From Odiellus spinosus (Eukaryota; Arthropoda; Arachnida; Opiliones; Phalangiidae): 64,000 nt of DNA. Location of the stretch: assembly GCA_963920705.1 (NCBI GenBank), contig OY987228.1, positions 17,554,565-17,618,564 on the forward strand, given 5' to 3'. A model generated the notes under the pieces. That model was not told where the DNA came from. It ran no database searches and saw only the letters and a program-made list of their open reading frames with translations. Shown here in pieces: positions 1 to 12,063 of this stretch. Within the stretch, counting starts at the first letter, position 1, and the number at the start of each line of letters is the position of its first letter. A program made the translations under genes and the position numbers.

Positions 1-1273
1 TCTCAGTTAAAACAATTGCTGGATAGCGAAATGAGAGTTAAAGTCATTTGGGTATGCTTAATTAAAACAAACACGAAACAAAAAAAATGTTTTATGGACG
101 AGTTATCAAATGGGGTTAAAAATTCGTAAATTAGGAAGTCAAATATTTGCAACACAACAGGGGATTTTATGGGACAACCTCGATATTCTTGAAATTACCC
201 CTATATTCCTTATAAATGAAATATAAAGTTCCCAAAAACAGGCGCTAGTAATTCCTTAATAATGTTTGAAAACGATAATCTAGCAGAATCATTTCATTTG
301 TCAGAAAAAAAAGGTTTTGGGTGTGTGACGGGACTCATAAAGATGGAAAAGAAGAAGGGCGAGCCGGATTTTCAAACTCCGTGAAATAGCCGAGAAGATA
401 ATAACCGACGGAGACCGTTTTGACGGTCAAATACGTTCAATTTCCGAAGAGGAGAAATTAACTCGGCGAGGCCATGAAATCCATTCAATAGAGCACACGC
501 TTTATAATATACTATTCACTATATACCTATCCTTATATAAGAAGAAAAAACCATTTATAGTCGGTATGTGTGTGTGACCCGAGAACCGCCCGAGCTAATG
601 TAAAAAAAAGGCATATCAAAGCGTTAAAAACCGATGGGAAAATACCCTAATCTTCAAAAACTTTACAACCATACGCACGGACAGTTCATATTTATAAATG
701 TAAATATTTTTGCATCATATATAGCGCGCCATTTCGCGATAAGAAACAAAAAGTAGGCGACTATAGCGTTGAAAAAAAGGTCAGGGAATTCTAAAATTAA
801 CCCAGAAGTATAAGGCAATTTTAAAATATTTTAAAAAGTCAGGTAATTTTAAAGGAATGGTGCGGTGTTAAAATATTTTTGCTGCAAACCCTTTAGTTAA
901 ACTCAAAACCAATTTTTCAAGTGTTAAAAAAATTTTAAATTAAGTATATTTTTAAAAAAACAATTAAAACAAATTACATTGAGGGCACATAGGCGCCCGT
1001 ATGAAGCTTTCCTGTAAAGCAAGAGCGCATTCGATACGTCACTTCAAGGTTTTTATTTCGGCAATAATCTGATTGGCCAAAGTAACTTGGCTCAGCTTTT
1101 ACTCAATGGTAAAGTTGACTACTACGCGCTTGAACGTTAAATCGACGACAGGTTATAACGGCAGTGCTCGCCAGTCTAACGAACGGGACGCCGACTGAAG
1201 GAGCATCTAACCCCGGTAACCCGTAGCCTATGCCTAACTCCGTCGGCGATTCGGACTCTCGGAGAGTATCGTC
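1..1273. other. No gene recognised; possible first intron of the THAP gene
   Basis: AT-rich sequence without a supported coding frame. If the THAP exon at 1417-1608 is real, this interval lies downstream of its splice donor on the minus strand and would be intron. I looked on the minus strand for an acceptor followed by a codon and then His-Phe, which would complete the THAP finger, and found none, so the next exon is probably outside the window. Short A runs are the only other structure. Confidence 0.4.
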
Positions 1274-1420
1274 ATGCCGCGAATAGATCCGTTTGAAGTT
1301 GAACCAGCGTACACGGAAGAAGAACTTTTAATTAGAGATAGACTACAGGAAGAGCGGAATAATAATGACGGTATCGAAAATTTAATTGACATAGACCAGA
1401 TGAAAGAAAATTGCACCTGA
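1274..1420 (+). CDS. Short acidic open frame, uncertain
   Basis: An ATG-initiated frame of 48 codons ending in TGA. It begins MPRIDPFEVEPAYTEEELL and continues with a charged, Asp/Glu-rich stretch (RDRLQEERNN) to its end at KENCT. The composition looks more like protein than the surrounding AT-rich frames: it is acidic, low in Phe and Lys runs, and uses mixed codons. In the same frame a stop lies about 36 bases upstream of the ATG. It overlaps the 3' end of the THAP exon on the other strand by four bases, so both cannot be unmodified coding exons of ordinary genes without antisense overlap. I do not recognise a family. It may be a fragment of a gene or transposon, or chance. Confidence 0.2.
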   Translation: MPRIDPFEVEPAYTEEELLIRDRLQEERNNNDGIENLIDIDQMKENCT

Positions 1421-1608
1421 CAAACTCTGTAATCCAACTTCTTCGTAGGCAAAGGCTTAGTATAATACGCGGCTTTCACTGTTTCATTAGCATATTTTAG
1501 CCATTTTGACGCGAGTTCGGGGTACTTTAAATGATCAGGAACCGTATAAAAACTTAGTCCAAACCGAGAACTAAAATTTTTGCATTCTTTTATAATACAA
1601 CTTGGCAT
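1417..1608 (-). CDS. THAP-domain protein, first coding exon (partial gene)
   Basis: Seen: an ATG at 1608 opens a 64-codon exon beginning MPSCIIKECKNFSS. It ends with Val-Cys-Gln exactly at a consensus splice donor (CAG|GTGCAA on the minus strand), in phase 0. Known: the THAP domain is a C2CH zinc-binding, DNA-binding module at the N terminus of animal proteins and of P-element-type transposases, with the pattern C-x2-4-C-x35-53-C-x2-H, a central Pro and an invariant Trp. Here the Cys residues are at 4 and 9, Pro at 24, Trp at 36 and Cys at 63. The missing His, usually in a His-Phe pair, would be the third residue after Cys63 and so would fall in the next exon. Frame read-through past the donor gives low-complexity Ser-rich sequence, which supports an intron there. 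The remaining exons would lie leftwards and were not found. It could be a cellular THAP regulator or a transposase relic; the intact start, domain and donor favour a functional exon. Confidence 0.65.
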
Positions 1609-1639
1609 TTTGAACTTTCTTTAAAACAACACCGATTAA

Positions 1640-1735
1640 AAAACGAAGGATTCTAGACTTTACTGTCTCAGACTCTCTCCCCTCGGAGTCTCATTTCATT
1701 GGTTTATAAGTTATTTCTATTGGCCTATCAGATTG
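1640..1735 (-). promoter_or_regulatory. Possible promoter of the THAP gene: two CCAAT boxes and a TATA-like motif
   Basis: On the minus strand, reading towards the THAP ATG, there are two CCAAT pentamers (1719-1723 and 1698-1702) and CTTATAAACC (about 1701-1710). They lie 90-115 bases upstream of the start codon, a plausible placement for a short 5' untranslated leader. No other gene start is nearby. The motifs are short and could be chance in AT-rich DNA. Confidence 0.3.
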
Positions 1736-2360
1736 CTAGCCTGGCCAAGCACGACAGAGAAGTTTAGAATTAGGGGTAAAAGGGCCAGGTCCATACTAAA
1801 TTTATTTTTAACTATAAAATTATTATTATTATTAAAAATTAATTTTGAGTTATAAATTTCTGTTGCCAAGAGTGCTATTGACCCTTAGAGGCAAAAAAAC
1901 TTTATGGGTGAACCATTCCTTTAAGGTATTTTAAGAAATCATGAAAGTCAGGGAATTCTAAGGTATTTTAAGAAGCCTGGAATTAAATTTTAGTTGAAGG
2001 TTTCGGGTTTATAGAACAAAGATTTGTACACATAAAGAGAGGAAAAAGTCAAAAGTTTGGCAAACCCAGGTTCAAAAAGAGTGGGGAGGACAATATATCC
2101 AATGTGTGAAATAAAGACAAAATTAAGATTGGGCAATTTTGGTTGGAAAAGGTCAGGTAAAATGGTTGGAAACAATATAAGGTTTTTAGAAATTGAATCA
2201 TCATGCCTTTGTTCGCACTAAATCTTATAAGAATGAGAAACTGGCAAATCAAAACGCCACTCGGAATTAGTTCTGTTAATGTATATACTACGATACTGTT
2301 AATAATATATGACTTAAGTTTAATTTGGTACAGAGAAAATTCCGGTTGAACTTAAAATTT

Positions 2361-2393
2361 TATATATATATATATAAAAAAAGGGGGGGGGGG
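2361..2393 (+). repeat. Compound (TA)n-(A)n-(G)11 tract
   Basis: A TA repeat runs directly into a short A run and then 11 consecutive G. Uninterrupted G runs of this length are unexpected in such AT-rich DNA, and several occur in the window. Confidence 0.9.
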
Positions 2394-3489
2394 TGTCTAA
2401 GAATGAGTGTGTATTAGTGGCGACTAAAATTCCAACGTTTATATTAAAAGTACGGTTTGTTACTTTGCGGGAGAAAAAAGATAAAAATGCGAGAAATATG
2501 CAGCCAAACCCCTTTTTTAGACTTTGAAAAAAATCATCTTACAAAAATTCTTTATTTAAACTCGGATATATATGGGAATCTCTATGGGATGAAGATATTT
2601 TTAGAATTACATAACATTCTAAAGACAGTATACGAAGCTATACAACATTTGGGAGAAAGAAGAGTAACAATTAAAGTGATAATGAAGAGGCTATAGGTTG
2701 CTATGTAAAATATATCAAAATTGTATATAATCCTCTTATCCCTCATGCCTAGAGAGAGGTTAAATAACCGCCTAGATGCAGCCATAATAATTATTTTTTT
2801 AAACCGAGCGAACGTCATCAGTATTGAGATTTTCCATTGGCTGAAGAGAAATGCTGGTTAGGCGATTATCTAAAAGTTTTAAATTCAACGCCATCCATAG
2901 TATTTTAATCGCAAAGCCCGAAATCAATTTATTTTCCCTTAAAAGCCATTTTCAATCTTATCCACGTATACTGAGACTCGGAACTAACTAAGAACGAAAG
3001 AAGAAACCTTGAATATAACTAATTTTGTCAAGCGAAAGTAACTGTTCAATTTCTCAAAACTCTCAATCAGTCTAAAAAGTTTATATTCTACATTGACAGT
3101 TTTATTCTTATTGCGCAGCTGATTCACTACAGGAAACGTCAACCCTCTTTAAAAAAATAAATTTCTAAAGTTTTCTAATACGTATACGACATTATTATTT
3201 AACTGAATTGACAATTAAAGGAAGAGAAAAAAGGTTGGTGATGTTTAATTTAAATTACTTCATTACTCCTTTGATAGGGTGGGGGGTGAGGGTTAAGAGT
3301 GTCTCTCCTATTATAACTTCATCTCGACTGTAATAAACGATAGCCCCCAAACCGTATCTCCCACTCACTCTCTCTCTCTATGTGCTTTTAAAAAACATTG
3401 GTAGTCGTGAGGATATTAAAGGCTACATAAGGAGGGAGGGGATTCGTGGTGCAAAGACATACGTTAGACTGTACTAAGAACGAGATACG

Positions 3490-3507
3490 AGAAAGAGAGA
3501 GAGAGGG
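3490..3507 (+). repeat. (GA)n microsatellite
   Basis: Short GA dinucleotide tract in a purine-rich neighbourhood. Confidence 0.85.
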
Positions 3508-3718
3508 CTAGGGGGGGCCAAATTTCAGTATCATTTGAAGAGAAGAGTACAAACGCGCTGTACAACATCACGATTGTATTGTTGGATACCATTAATATCG
3601 TGTAGAAGACCTACCCTGTCTATAAAACGTATTCTACCCGCAGCGCACGCCTATATCAGCACAGGCTATACGAGAGGGCTGAAGGGAGAATTTCACCTTT
3701 ATGAGATACATAGCTTCG

Positions 3719-4322
3719 TACAGGGTGTTTCAGAGTAATCTGAAAGGTCTAATTTTAGGATATACTGATCCCATACGAACCACGCAGTTCCCAATTTAGC
3801 AAAAAGTGTACATTTAATTTTAAAATTAACTAAAAATAGTAAAATTTCGAGGCCATAAAACGTTACGTTAATTTTAAAAATGCTTCAAAACATACTGAAA
3901 TATCAAAATATTTAATGTAAATTTAATTACCTCAAGTCTATATCATGTTTGGACTTATATGAATTTAGGATAAACGCGCTTATTTACAATGCAATATGTA
4001 AATTTTGGAGTTTCGTCGAATTCCGTTGAATAATTAAGTTTCTATACGACTTTGCATCAAAGCTTTCAGAGTCTTAACACGCAAACCAAAATTAAACAGT
4101 AAGAACCAAAACCTTCGGAAATTTATCAACAAAAAACAAATTGCAAAAATTGGGCAAAAATCACAAATTAACTCATAAAATAGAAAAAAATATTAAAAAA
4201 GCAATGCGAAATATTCTAAAAACTTAAAGTTAAGTATAAATAAATGTAGAAACTAGTTTTTATTGAATAAATCGAACCTATATCTAGTCTACAACACAAA
4301 TTGGAAGGAAACACACCCTGTA
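3719..4322. mobile_element. Candidate non-autonomous TIR element (TACAGGGTG ends)
   Basis: The left end reads TACAGGGTGTTTC and the right end reads ACACCCTGTA, a short inverted repeat about 600 bases apart. The terminal TA at both ends could be a TA target duplication, as in Tc1/mariner-type elements, whose non-autonomous relatives often have such ends. There is no transposase-like frame between them. The TIR is only about 10 bases, so the pairing could be accidental. A second, shorter pair with similar ends lies at 11795-12063. Confidence 0.35.
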
Positions 4323-4669
4323 TATTATTAAAAATCGCGCCCGGCGACAGCAAACCGAGCCACGAGAACAATTCTTTTCCTTTTAAACATAACATAATCA
4401 CGAGCATTAAAAGATGCGCTTTCGTTAACAACCGAGGAGGAGTAAAGAAAAAAAAAAGTTCAAAGTAAATACCATCCACTTTCCAATCCCTTTTAACGTT
4501 AAGTTTTACATAATGATTCGAATATCGTTAAACGCTAATGCGAAAGAAAGAAAATGGTTCTTTAAAACCTTTACGCGAGCCATAACCAATATCCTGGAAC
4601 TACATAAAGAATAATGTAATATCGAAAATGAACTTAAACCCAACCATAATGAACTCGCGGTATTTCTAC

Positions 4670-4700
4670 GAAGAAGAAGAAGAAGAAGAAGAAGAAGAAA
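4670..4700 (+). repeat. (GAA)n microsatellite
   Basis: About ten GAA trinucleotides followed by an A run. Confidence 0.95.
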
Positions 4701-6371
4701 AAAAATCAACCATCACTTTGAAAGGTTTTAACAGTCCGATTCAATTTAAGTTTTACCTACGTACAAAGCTATAAGCTTACCAATACATTTATTATATAGT
4801 TTAGTATAAAATACTTGAATGGCAATATACGGTAATAGTTTTATTAATGGAATATTGAAGAAGAAAAAAAATAAAATATTTCAAAATGCAATTTATTAAA
4901 TTTTATGGCTGATTTTAATCTACTTTCGGGGAAAAAAACTATCAAAACTAATGAAGTAAAAATTATGGTCCACTAGATTTATCGTGGGTGGTCCTCTAGT
5001 ACCATTACAATCTATAGTTTAAAATTAAAATTTAATCTAATTTGGGGCGTATCGAATTTTTAAAATTTGTTCAATACAAAAGTAATAAAGGTTTTTGCGT
5101 AATACAATGTCGCAAACTGTCCTTGAACAAAATTGCTATCTAGATAATAAATTAAAAACTAGTTCGGATATAATAATAAATTAAAAAAACTTATTGTTCA
5201 TATGTTTTCGAAATATAAATTTAAATGAAACTTATGTTCGTGTATGGATAAGTTTTTCTTTTTTAATAAATATACGTATGACTGTAAAGCATACCAAAAT
5301 TTACTTAAATCTATTGAATTAACAAGAACTAAATTCAGATTGTTCTGAAATAAATTCATCTAACCAAAATTTACGAATTATTAACAAATCTATCCGATTG
5401 TAAATTATCACAAAATTTACTACCCTATACTATGAATACCAAAACTAATATTAAAATTGTCTCTGTGAATTGTCTATTTCACTATAAAATAAGATATATA
5501 TTTCTAAGTACACTTATTTTTTCTTTTTTAGAAAAATAACGACCTCAACGGTGAAATTTTTAGTTATATATATATATAAATATAATAAGGTATAGAAAAT
5601 CTTCAATTATATATAAAGGAAAGGTCCCGCATATGATATAGAGATAGATATATTGAATGAGAAAAAAAAATACATATATCTATGAAGAATGGAACTTATT
5701 ATAAAAAATATATGAAAAGTATATCAGTTTACAAAAACTTCTTTTTACTCGTATTAGTTTTATCATTAAATATAAATTCGCCTCAGCTTTCTATATTTTG
5801 CAAACTATTCATGATGAAATAGATATTATAGGAAAGAGACGCAGGCAATGGGGACATTTCGGAACTCATCTAGCTTGGTCTAGAGTTTAATAATAGAGGT
5901 TTGCTTTTCACTACCTTGACAGATAGAGAGAGGGTGGATATAGGGTCAAAAGGAAAGACTGGGGGGAGGGAAGAGGAGGGTAATACCGGATAATACGCCG
6001 CATTAACGAAAGAGGATGTCTTGAGGGGGTTTAAAAAGGGGGGGGGGAGTAAAATAGTTAATGCAGAAACTTATAGTCAATTTCATCTCTTTTTGACAGC
6101 AGACTCAAAGCTAGGATTCTATTATATCTAATTACATAAATCTTATTTGAGATAACGGGTTTAGTAAACTTTGTACGTGCTCCCGAAACAAGGTGAAATA
6201 GATTTAACTTTTATACCAATTATTTCAAGTAATTGGAAGATGTTAGGGGGAACCAGAAAAATCAAGATGGTACAGGGATATTTGAAAATCAAGTATACGT
6301 TAGTTTTGTTGGCGTTACCTCAATCGTATCAAACAGTTTTGAAGGACTATATGTATATAGTTTTGAGAAGA

Positions 6372-6392
6372 TGAGAGAGAGAGAGAGAGAGA
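6372..6392 (+). repeat. (GA)n microsatellite
   Basis: About ten GA dinucleotides. Confidence 0.95.
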
Positions 6393-6898
6393 CAACATTT
6401 CTATATCATTCCTTAAGATATAATATTGCCGGAGCGCGCAAACCCAATTGCGATTACGTGATTTTGGATTCCAATGAGTTTTAAGCGCGGATAATTTACG
6501 TCGAAAAGACGCAACGGAATATCAAGGGCCATCTATTTCTAAAGGGCCACATTGTAAAGAGCACTTCCCAGTTTTCAGTGTTTGAAACGTTACACTGATT
6601 TCTATAACAGCGTTTTCGAATAAAGATGGAAGCATTGTAGCTTTCATTTCATTGTAAACTTTGACAAATTCTAACAACAACTCTGTTCGAACTATCCTTG
6701 TTAATACGTATCACTGGGGAATGATACTGAAAATGGTCTTGAAATTTTACCCCGAATCTTAAGATAACTTTGTTAATTCTTGGCAAGTCGAACGCGGACT
6801 ATCGCGTGGATTCGACCGGGCGAAACCGAGATATGTGTGTGTCCCGAGCGATGTCCTCCTATCTCCCTCTTGTATTATTTTTTTATTATTATTCAAGG

Positions 6899-6901
<3 letters not shown>

Positions 6902-6932
<31 letters not shown>
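6902..6932 (+). repeat. (AT)n microsatellite
   Basis: About 31 bases of alternating A and T. Confidence 0.95.
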
Positions 6933-6935
<3 letters not shown>

Positions 6936-7180
6936 AAAAAATACGAAAGGAAAATGCAGATTTTGTCGGGCGAAATAATGACTTGGACGATTCGCCCGCG
7001 CACTGAAAATAATATTTAAAAGGCACGCGTCTTCACCCTGCAGCTCGGCCTAAATATATGTAAGAATATATAGCTACAAATAGCCTTCTTTTTATCCCCC
7101 TTTCTTTATATTACGATATGGTTGCGGGTTCTATCCTCGAAAAAATATGAAAGGAAAATGATAAAACACGCTGTTGGAAG

Positions 7181-7213
<33 letters not shown>
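7181..7213 (+). repeat. Poly(A) tract, 33 bases
   Basis: Uninterrupted run of 33 A. It could be the tail of a retroposed sequence, but I see no AATAAA signal just upstream and no target duplication, so it is called only as a homopolymer. Confidence 0.9.
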
Positions 7214-7217
<4 letters not shown>

Positions 7218-8849
7218 TTGCGAAAGGATATCTATACGAAGTAGAATGAGATAAAAAAAAAGGGTATTTTCTTTGAAATTGCAATTTTTTTCATTGATAT
7301 GAAAGCATATATAGGACTTATCATTAAAGCCACGAAGGAAACTTTTATAACGAGCTATTTTACACTCGATTTAAATATTTTAATCTATATACTCTAACCC
7401 TAAATAATTGACTTATAGTTCGCATTCATTTTTGATTAAGTTTGATTAAACTGATTTAATTTGTCGTACCTTACTTCGATTAAATTCTAATTACAATACT
7501 CGGATATTTATAATTGGGAACTTTAATATAAATTTGAATTAAATTGCTAATAGTGGTGCTTAATTACAATATTAATTACGGTATATAAAAGAGCAAATAA
7601 CCCCCGTAAGTTAGTCTTCTCTGCGGACACTAGTGCATGGCCGTTAGAACACTTCTACAGGGGCTAAGAAAAAAATTAAAACAGTACGCTCATTCTAGAA
7701 AAACTCCTTTTAGAAGCACGCACTTCGTTTTGTTATACTAGCGGAATTTGCAATGACTTTACAAGTGTTAAACTTCAGTTTTTTCTAATTTTGCAACACA
7801 CCTCTTAAAAAGTCATTGTATTCACTTTCTTGGGCAAGATTTGTAACAGATGAAATAAACTCTACTGCGCATGAGCCAATCTCTCTTGATTCTGAACATT
7901 CTACATACAGGATCCAGTGTATAAACTTTATTCATTCCCGTATTTTGCTTTAAATTAGTTAAACACGCCATTTCGGCCCGCTAGTGGAAACTAGACTCTA
8001 GACAAAAGGTTTCAAGGCTTTGCGCTAAGAGAGTTAATCAAACATATAGATTAAATCGAATTAATCACTTTGTATAAAGCTATAATCGAAATCTGATGTT
8101 TGCTAAGAACCGTAATAACTCAATAAATCGTTAACCACTATCCAACCAATCAAGGATCTTATCCCCAATACACCGATTAGATTAACCGCGAGCTTAACTA
8201 GATAAATCCAATCACTTATCCTCAATCAATTACAGTCAACAACAATATAACGGTCCATTAAATCGGGAAGTGAATGATCAGCCTTCAACAACAAAAGCCC
8301 CGTTTATTTCCGCGGACAGAATCCCAATATATATATAATACGATTCGATATCGATCCACTAAATTGTTGCTTCGTGATTCTATATCCACCTGTTGGATTC
8401 TCCCATAAGGAAGAGACTCGAAGGAGTGCGAGGAGAAAGGAGTTTGGAGTAAGAGGGTAAGAAAATCTTCAAGAAATTTCTCTCCCCTCCTCCCCGTAGT
8501 TTCAATTGGCGGAGGCGGTAGCGGTATATGAAGGGTTCTGATATATCCCATCATATTTCCATCGCCTTCTTTTTAAAACTGGGACCTTCGATCTATTCCA
8601 GATTTTTTTCTCTTGGATTCGTTAAAGGAAAAGTCTCGTAACAATTTTCATTTTTAGATATACCAATAATTAATTAAGGTTCGCATAAATAAGCCAAATT
8701 AATGCCAATAATGCTCTATCTTTCGATAACTAATATTTTTTGGTATTTATTAGTTTCAAAACCTATTATCAATAAATAATCCAGTTTGTCCTATTCTTCG
8801 AATTGAAATAAATTTTAGATTATTTCAAAATTTTAAATTCATTCAGTAA

Positions 8850-9196
8850 CAGAAGCCGATGAAACCCTCCTTTGAAGTCTATTACTCTCTGGTCTTGTCT
8901 ACCCCTCTCTGTATGGGTTATTTTCAAAAAGCGCGATTCGTACGCCTCCTAACGGTAGATATTTTCGGAGCGGGAGTTCGTCGAGCGAATATCTCTATTA
9001 TTCTCTAACAGCCTTGGAGTTCGTCAAAAAAACGTCGTCGTTTGCGGAGAGAGAGAATTTCCAATTTTACGTAGACAGGGGGTATGAAGTAGGATCCCTC
9101 CGATCTCGTAAAATTGGGAATTTTACCCATACAGAGAGGAACGCTATATCGAACATTAGAGTAGTAGACTTCAAAGGAGGGTTTCATCTACTTCTG
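8850..9196 (+). mobile_element. Non-autonomous TIR element, copy 1 (7-bp target duplication)
   Basis: The ends are CAGAAGCCGATGAAACCC and, in reverse complement at the right, CAGAAGTAGATGAAACCC. The inverted similarity continues through CCTCCTTTGAAGTCTA and an inner CTCTCTGTATGGG block. The element is 347 bases. Flanks TCAGTAA (8843-8849) and CTAGTAA (9197-9203) look like a 7-bp duplication with two transitions. A copy in opposite orientation, with a perfect duplication, lies at 28410-28744. There is no coding capacity: the open frames across it are read on both strands of both copies and reflect the inverted structure. The superfamily is uncertain. Confidence 0.85.
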
Positions 9197-9562
9197 CTAG
9201 TAACGATAAATTTAATCACGACCTTTCAGAATACGGCATTTTCATTTCCAAGGCGTGTTTTCTGTGATATTGGTTCAGGTTAAATTTTAGATTGAGGTGC
9301 ATCATATTTAATATTAAGTTTTGTTAAAAAAAACGACATTGTATATTTAAAGTAAACTTATTTAAAGAAAATTTTTTATTACGTCGTGAATAGAATACCA
9401 TGTCGTTTTCTTCGAAAAAAGCTTTAATTCTATTATATCTAACCATGGTAAATAATAAGTTTAATATATAAAAAAATACATTTATCTAAAAATTAAATTA
9501 TTCATAAGACTTTTCCTTTCTTTTAAAGGAGTCCCTTCTTTTTTATATCATTTTCTATTCCG

Positions 9563-9585
9563 GAAGAAGAAGAAGAAGAAGAAGA
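9563..9585 (+). repeat. (GAA)n microsatellite
   Basis: Seven to eight trinucleotide units in a purine-rich stretch. Confidence 0.95.
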
Positions 9586-9772
9586 CTGAGAAAGAGGGAG
9601 CGGGAGAGAGATAGGGGGCAAGAGGGAAGTTAAAAATGGCAGGTCGTGTGGCGCAGGGGCGCCAACGTTATACGTAACCGCGTAAGAGATTTCATTTTTC
9701 TTTATAGACGTCACACTAGGACTTTACCGACATTGACGCATTGAACAACGTGGGGGTGCCACCAACCGTTCT

Positions 9773-9792
9773 ACAGACAGACAGACAGACAG
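9773..9792 (+). repeat. (ACAG)n microsatellite
   Basis: Five tandem tetranucleotide units. Confidence 0.95.
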
Positions 9793-11261
9793 AAAACGAA
9801 GGAAGTTAAAAACAAGATGGGCAAGCTAAATTATAACCCTCAAATATTAATAATAATAACCCTCAAAAACGATTTTCTAATTTTTCTTTAAAATCTTTTG
9901 AATTTGAACTAAAAATTAACAAAGGCTACCATATTTATAAAAAGGATTTGTTTTTATGATCTGCATTATAGATCATATAAATTATTCAACTATTTGAATT
10001 TCGTAACTCATTATCAAACAAAAATTAGGTTTTACCTTCATTGAAAAAAAAATAAAAATAAAATTACAATAATCTCACTTTGAAATTTATTCCATTATTA
10101 AGAAATAATTTCCATTTTAGATTTTAATTTAGAAGATGTAGTCATAAATTAATCATCACTATAAACTGATAAAAAAGTTATTCGCCTTATGATGAAATTA
10201 TGCATATCTTACACCAATTTTACATTTCCACTATCACTTCATCCCTGACCATAACACCCAGAAAAATCTACGTTATATCGCGAGGTTTAAAAAAGAAAAA
10301 ACCGTTTGATTCCCTTTTCCATATTTTTATATTCCCTAACGCCAAGAGTTCCCCTCCTGCACCATCAGAAGGAAGGAAAAAAAATGTATTTCTATAAGAG
10401 GGGGTTTGGATGTAGAAAGAGACAGAAAGAGAGAGACGGTATGAAGTCGGAAAAGAAGAAACGTCAAGGCTTATTTCGGTTTTTCGCCGCGGCACCCTTC
10501 GAAATGTCTCTTCGCTTCGACAGTTCGCTTCTTCAAGGAGCGTATTTATTTTGGTGCCCCTAGAGATCGAGAGGCGACATTTTGTATAATATCTCGAGGA
10601 TTGGGTCCGCGCGGTTCACCTAAACGGTTATCCAATTCCTCTATCTAAGACATGGCGCGGACAAAGAAGAAAAATCTGACGGAAACCGCTCAGTGACACT
10701 TCCACCGAAGGGGTCAGGAAGGAAAAAAAGAATCGCGACAAAACATAGTATACGGGAGGAAAAAAAATAAACGATGGACAGCTACGACAGGACCATCGGT
10801 CAATCGTACGCTTCTTTGCCTCCGCAAACACGATTGGCCTCGATGGGGTTGACGAGGGAGAGTTAGGAAGATTGGATAAATCAGCTCGGCTGCCGTTTGA
10901 CTCCTATGCCTCAAAGTCTTAGCCAGCAACGATAGCTTTTACCAAGCTACATAGTATTTTACTTCGCGACCTCTTCTCGGGGTAATAGCAGTATCGAAGC
11001 TTTTAAGAAGGGATCTATCGCCCTTAAGAGGGTGCGCGGGTGGTAAACGTTAAGTCGATGACCTCATTCCGACGCCCATCTAAGAGCTATAGGGCTCCGA
11101 GTCTGGTGGCAGAGTGGTACGGAGAAATAGAGAGCTAAGGGTAGGAAGAAAATTGATGAGACCTTATAGCCCCTCGCCCCCTGATTAATAGCTATCGGAA
11201 TATAATCAAGCATTTTTGCCTTCAAAAATTAATTATCTCGGTAGAAAAATCATTTTATAGT

Positions 11262-11283
11262 TTCTCTCTCTCTCTCTCTCTCT
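11262..11283 (+). repeat. (TC)n microsatellite
   Basis: About eleven TC dinucleotides. Confidence 0.95.
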
Positions 11284-11794
11284 TACGAACATATAGCCGG
11301 TACTTGGACCAACCGGTTCTCAAGGGTCTCCCCCGAACCTTAAGTTCATTATTTTTAAGAACGGCTCTCGACTCTTTTTCCAGCACCACCGAAAAGTCTT
11401 TATTATTAATTTTCTTTCTCGGTAATTTTCTAGGGTTCGATACAAATCATCGCCGCGCGATCGAAAAAATTAAAAAAAAATCTCACTTTTAATTGCCTAG
11501 ATCATTATTTCCCAAACTCGCACCCCGCCTACTTTCGGTGATGGAAGGAAAAACGCGCGTTCCATTTCTGGTTTAACACGATATTTTCTAGTACCTATGC
11601 AGGGATATTAAAATGCTCGTTTCGGTGCGGCTTTAAAGGGAAGGCGACACCTTAATTAATAACTTAAAAAATGCTGATTTTTTCGTGTCAGGACATCTAA
11701 TTCAGGTCAGATATTTTTCTTTGTCATACAGTTAATCAAATTGCCTTTCACTAACTTAACTTTACGAGGAAACAATAATTAAATATATAAAAAA

Positions 11795-12063
11795 TACAGG
11801 ATGTCACCTTCACTTTACGAATTGGGAAAATAAAATCTATTGTACGTTACCCGAATTACCCCGAGGTCGAGTAAATCGGTGGAAAATACCTTAGGGCCGC
11901 GTATTACAAAAGCGCCGAATTACTTAGTTTTTTTTTCCTATATTATTTTCTAATATACCGCCAATTAAAAAAATTAGTTCGAAATAAATTATTTTCAAAT
12001 ATTGAAAAGAAATCAACGCCCATATTAGTAGCTATATACATATAATACTTAAAGCACCCTGTA
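11795..12063. mobile_element. Candidate short TIR element (TACAGGRTG ends)
   Basis: TACAGGATGTC at the left faces GCACCCTGTA at the right, 269 bases apart, the same end type as the candidate at 3719-4322. The terminal repeat is short and imperfect, so this is tentative. Confidence 0.3.

Larger units (their letters stand above)
1745..3718. other. Non-coding; no gene recognised
   Basis: Small open frames here have Lys/Phe/Leu-rich translations typical of non-coding AT-rich DNA. The segment near 2040-2170 is rich in GGTT, GGCAA and AAAATT words and resembles the degenerate stretch at 58900-59230. It also contains a compound TA/A/G tract and a GA tract, listed separately. Confidence 0.4.
4323..8849. 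other. Non-coding stretch with simple repeats; no gene recognised
   Basis: About 4.5 kb without a supported exon or TIR element. It holds the (GAA)n, (GA)n, (AT)n and poly(A) tracts listed separately and a run of ten G at 6038-6047. Open frames near 6171-6484 and 6770-7019 end in or cross microsatellites and look accidental. 8380-8560 is purine/pyrimidine-skewed. Confidence 0.4.
9204..11794. other. Non-coding; GC-richer patch at 10290-11110, no gene recognised
   Basis: The first kilobase is very AT-rich. From about 10290 to 11110 the sequence is more GC-rich and has overlapping open frames on both strands, but none begins and ends convincingly or resembles a known domain. The simple repeats are listed separately. 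Confidence 0.35.

Noticed and set aside
6171-6374. Frame with LLALPQSYQTVL reminiscent of copia-type Gag
   Set aside because: The likeness covers about 12 residues; the frame starts without ATG in AT-rich DNA and no neighbouring zinc knuckle, protease or polymerase sequence is present.
7018-7040. AAGGCACGCG, the first ten bases of the animal miR-124 core
   Set aside because: The match ends after ten bases and no suitable hairpin arm is nearby.
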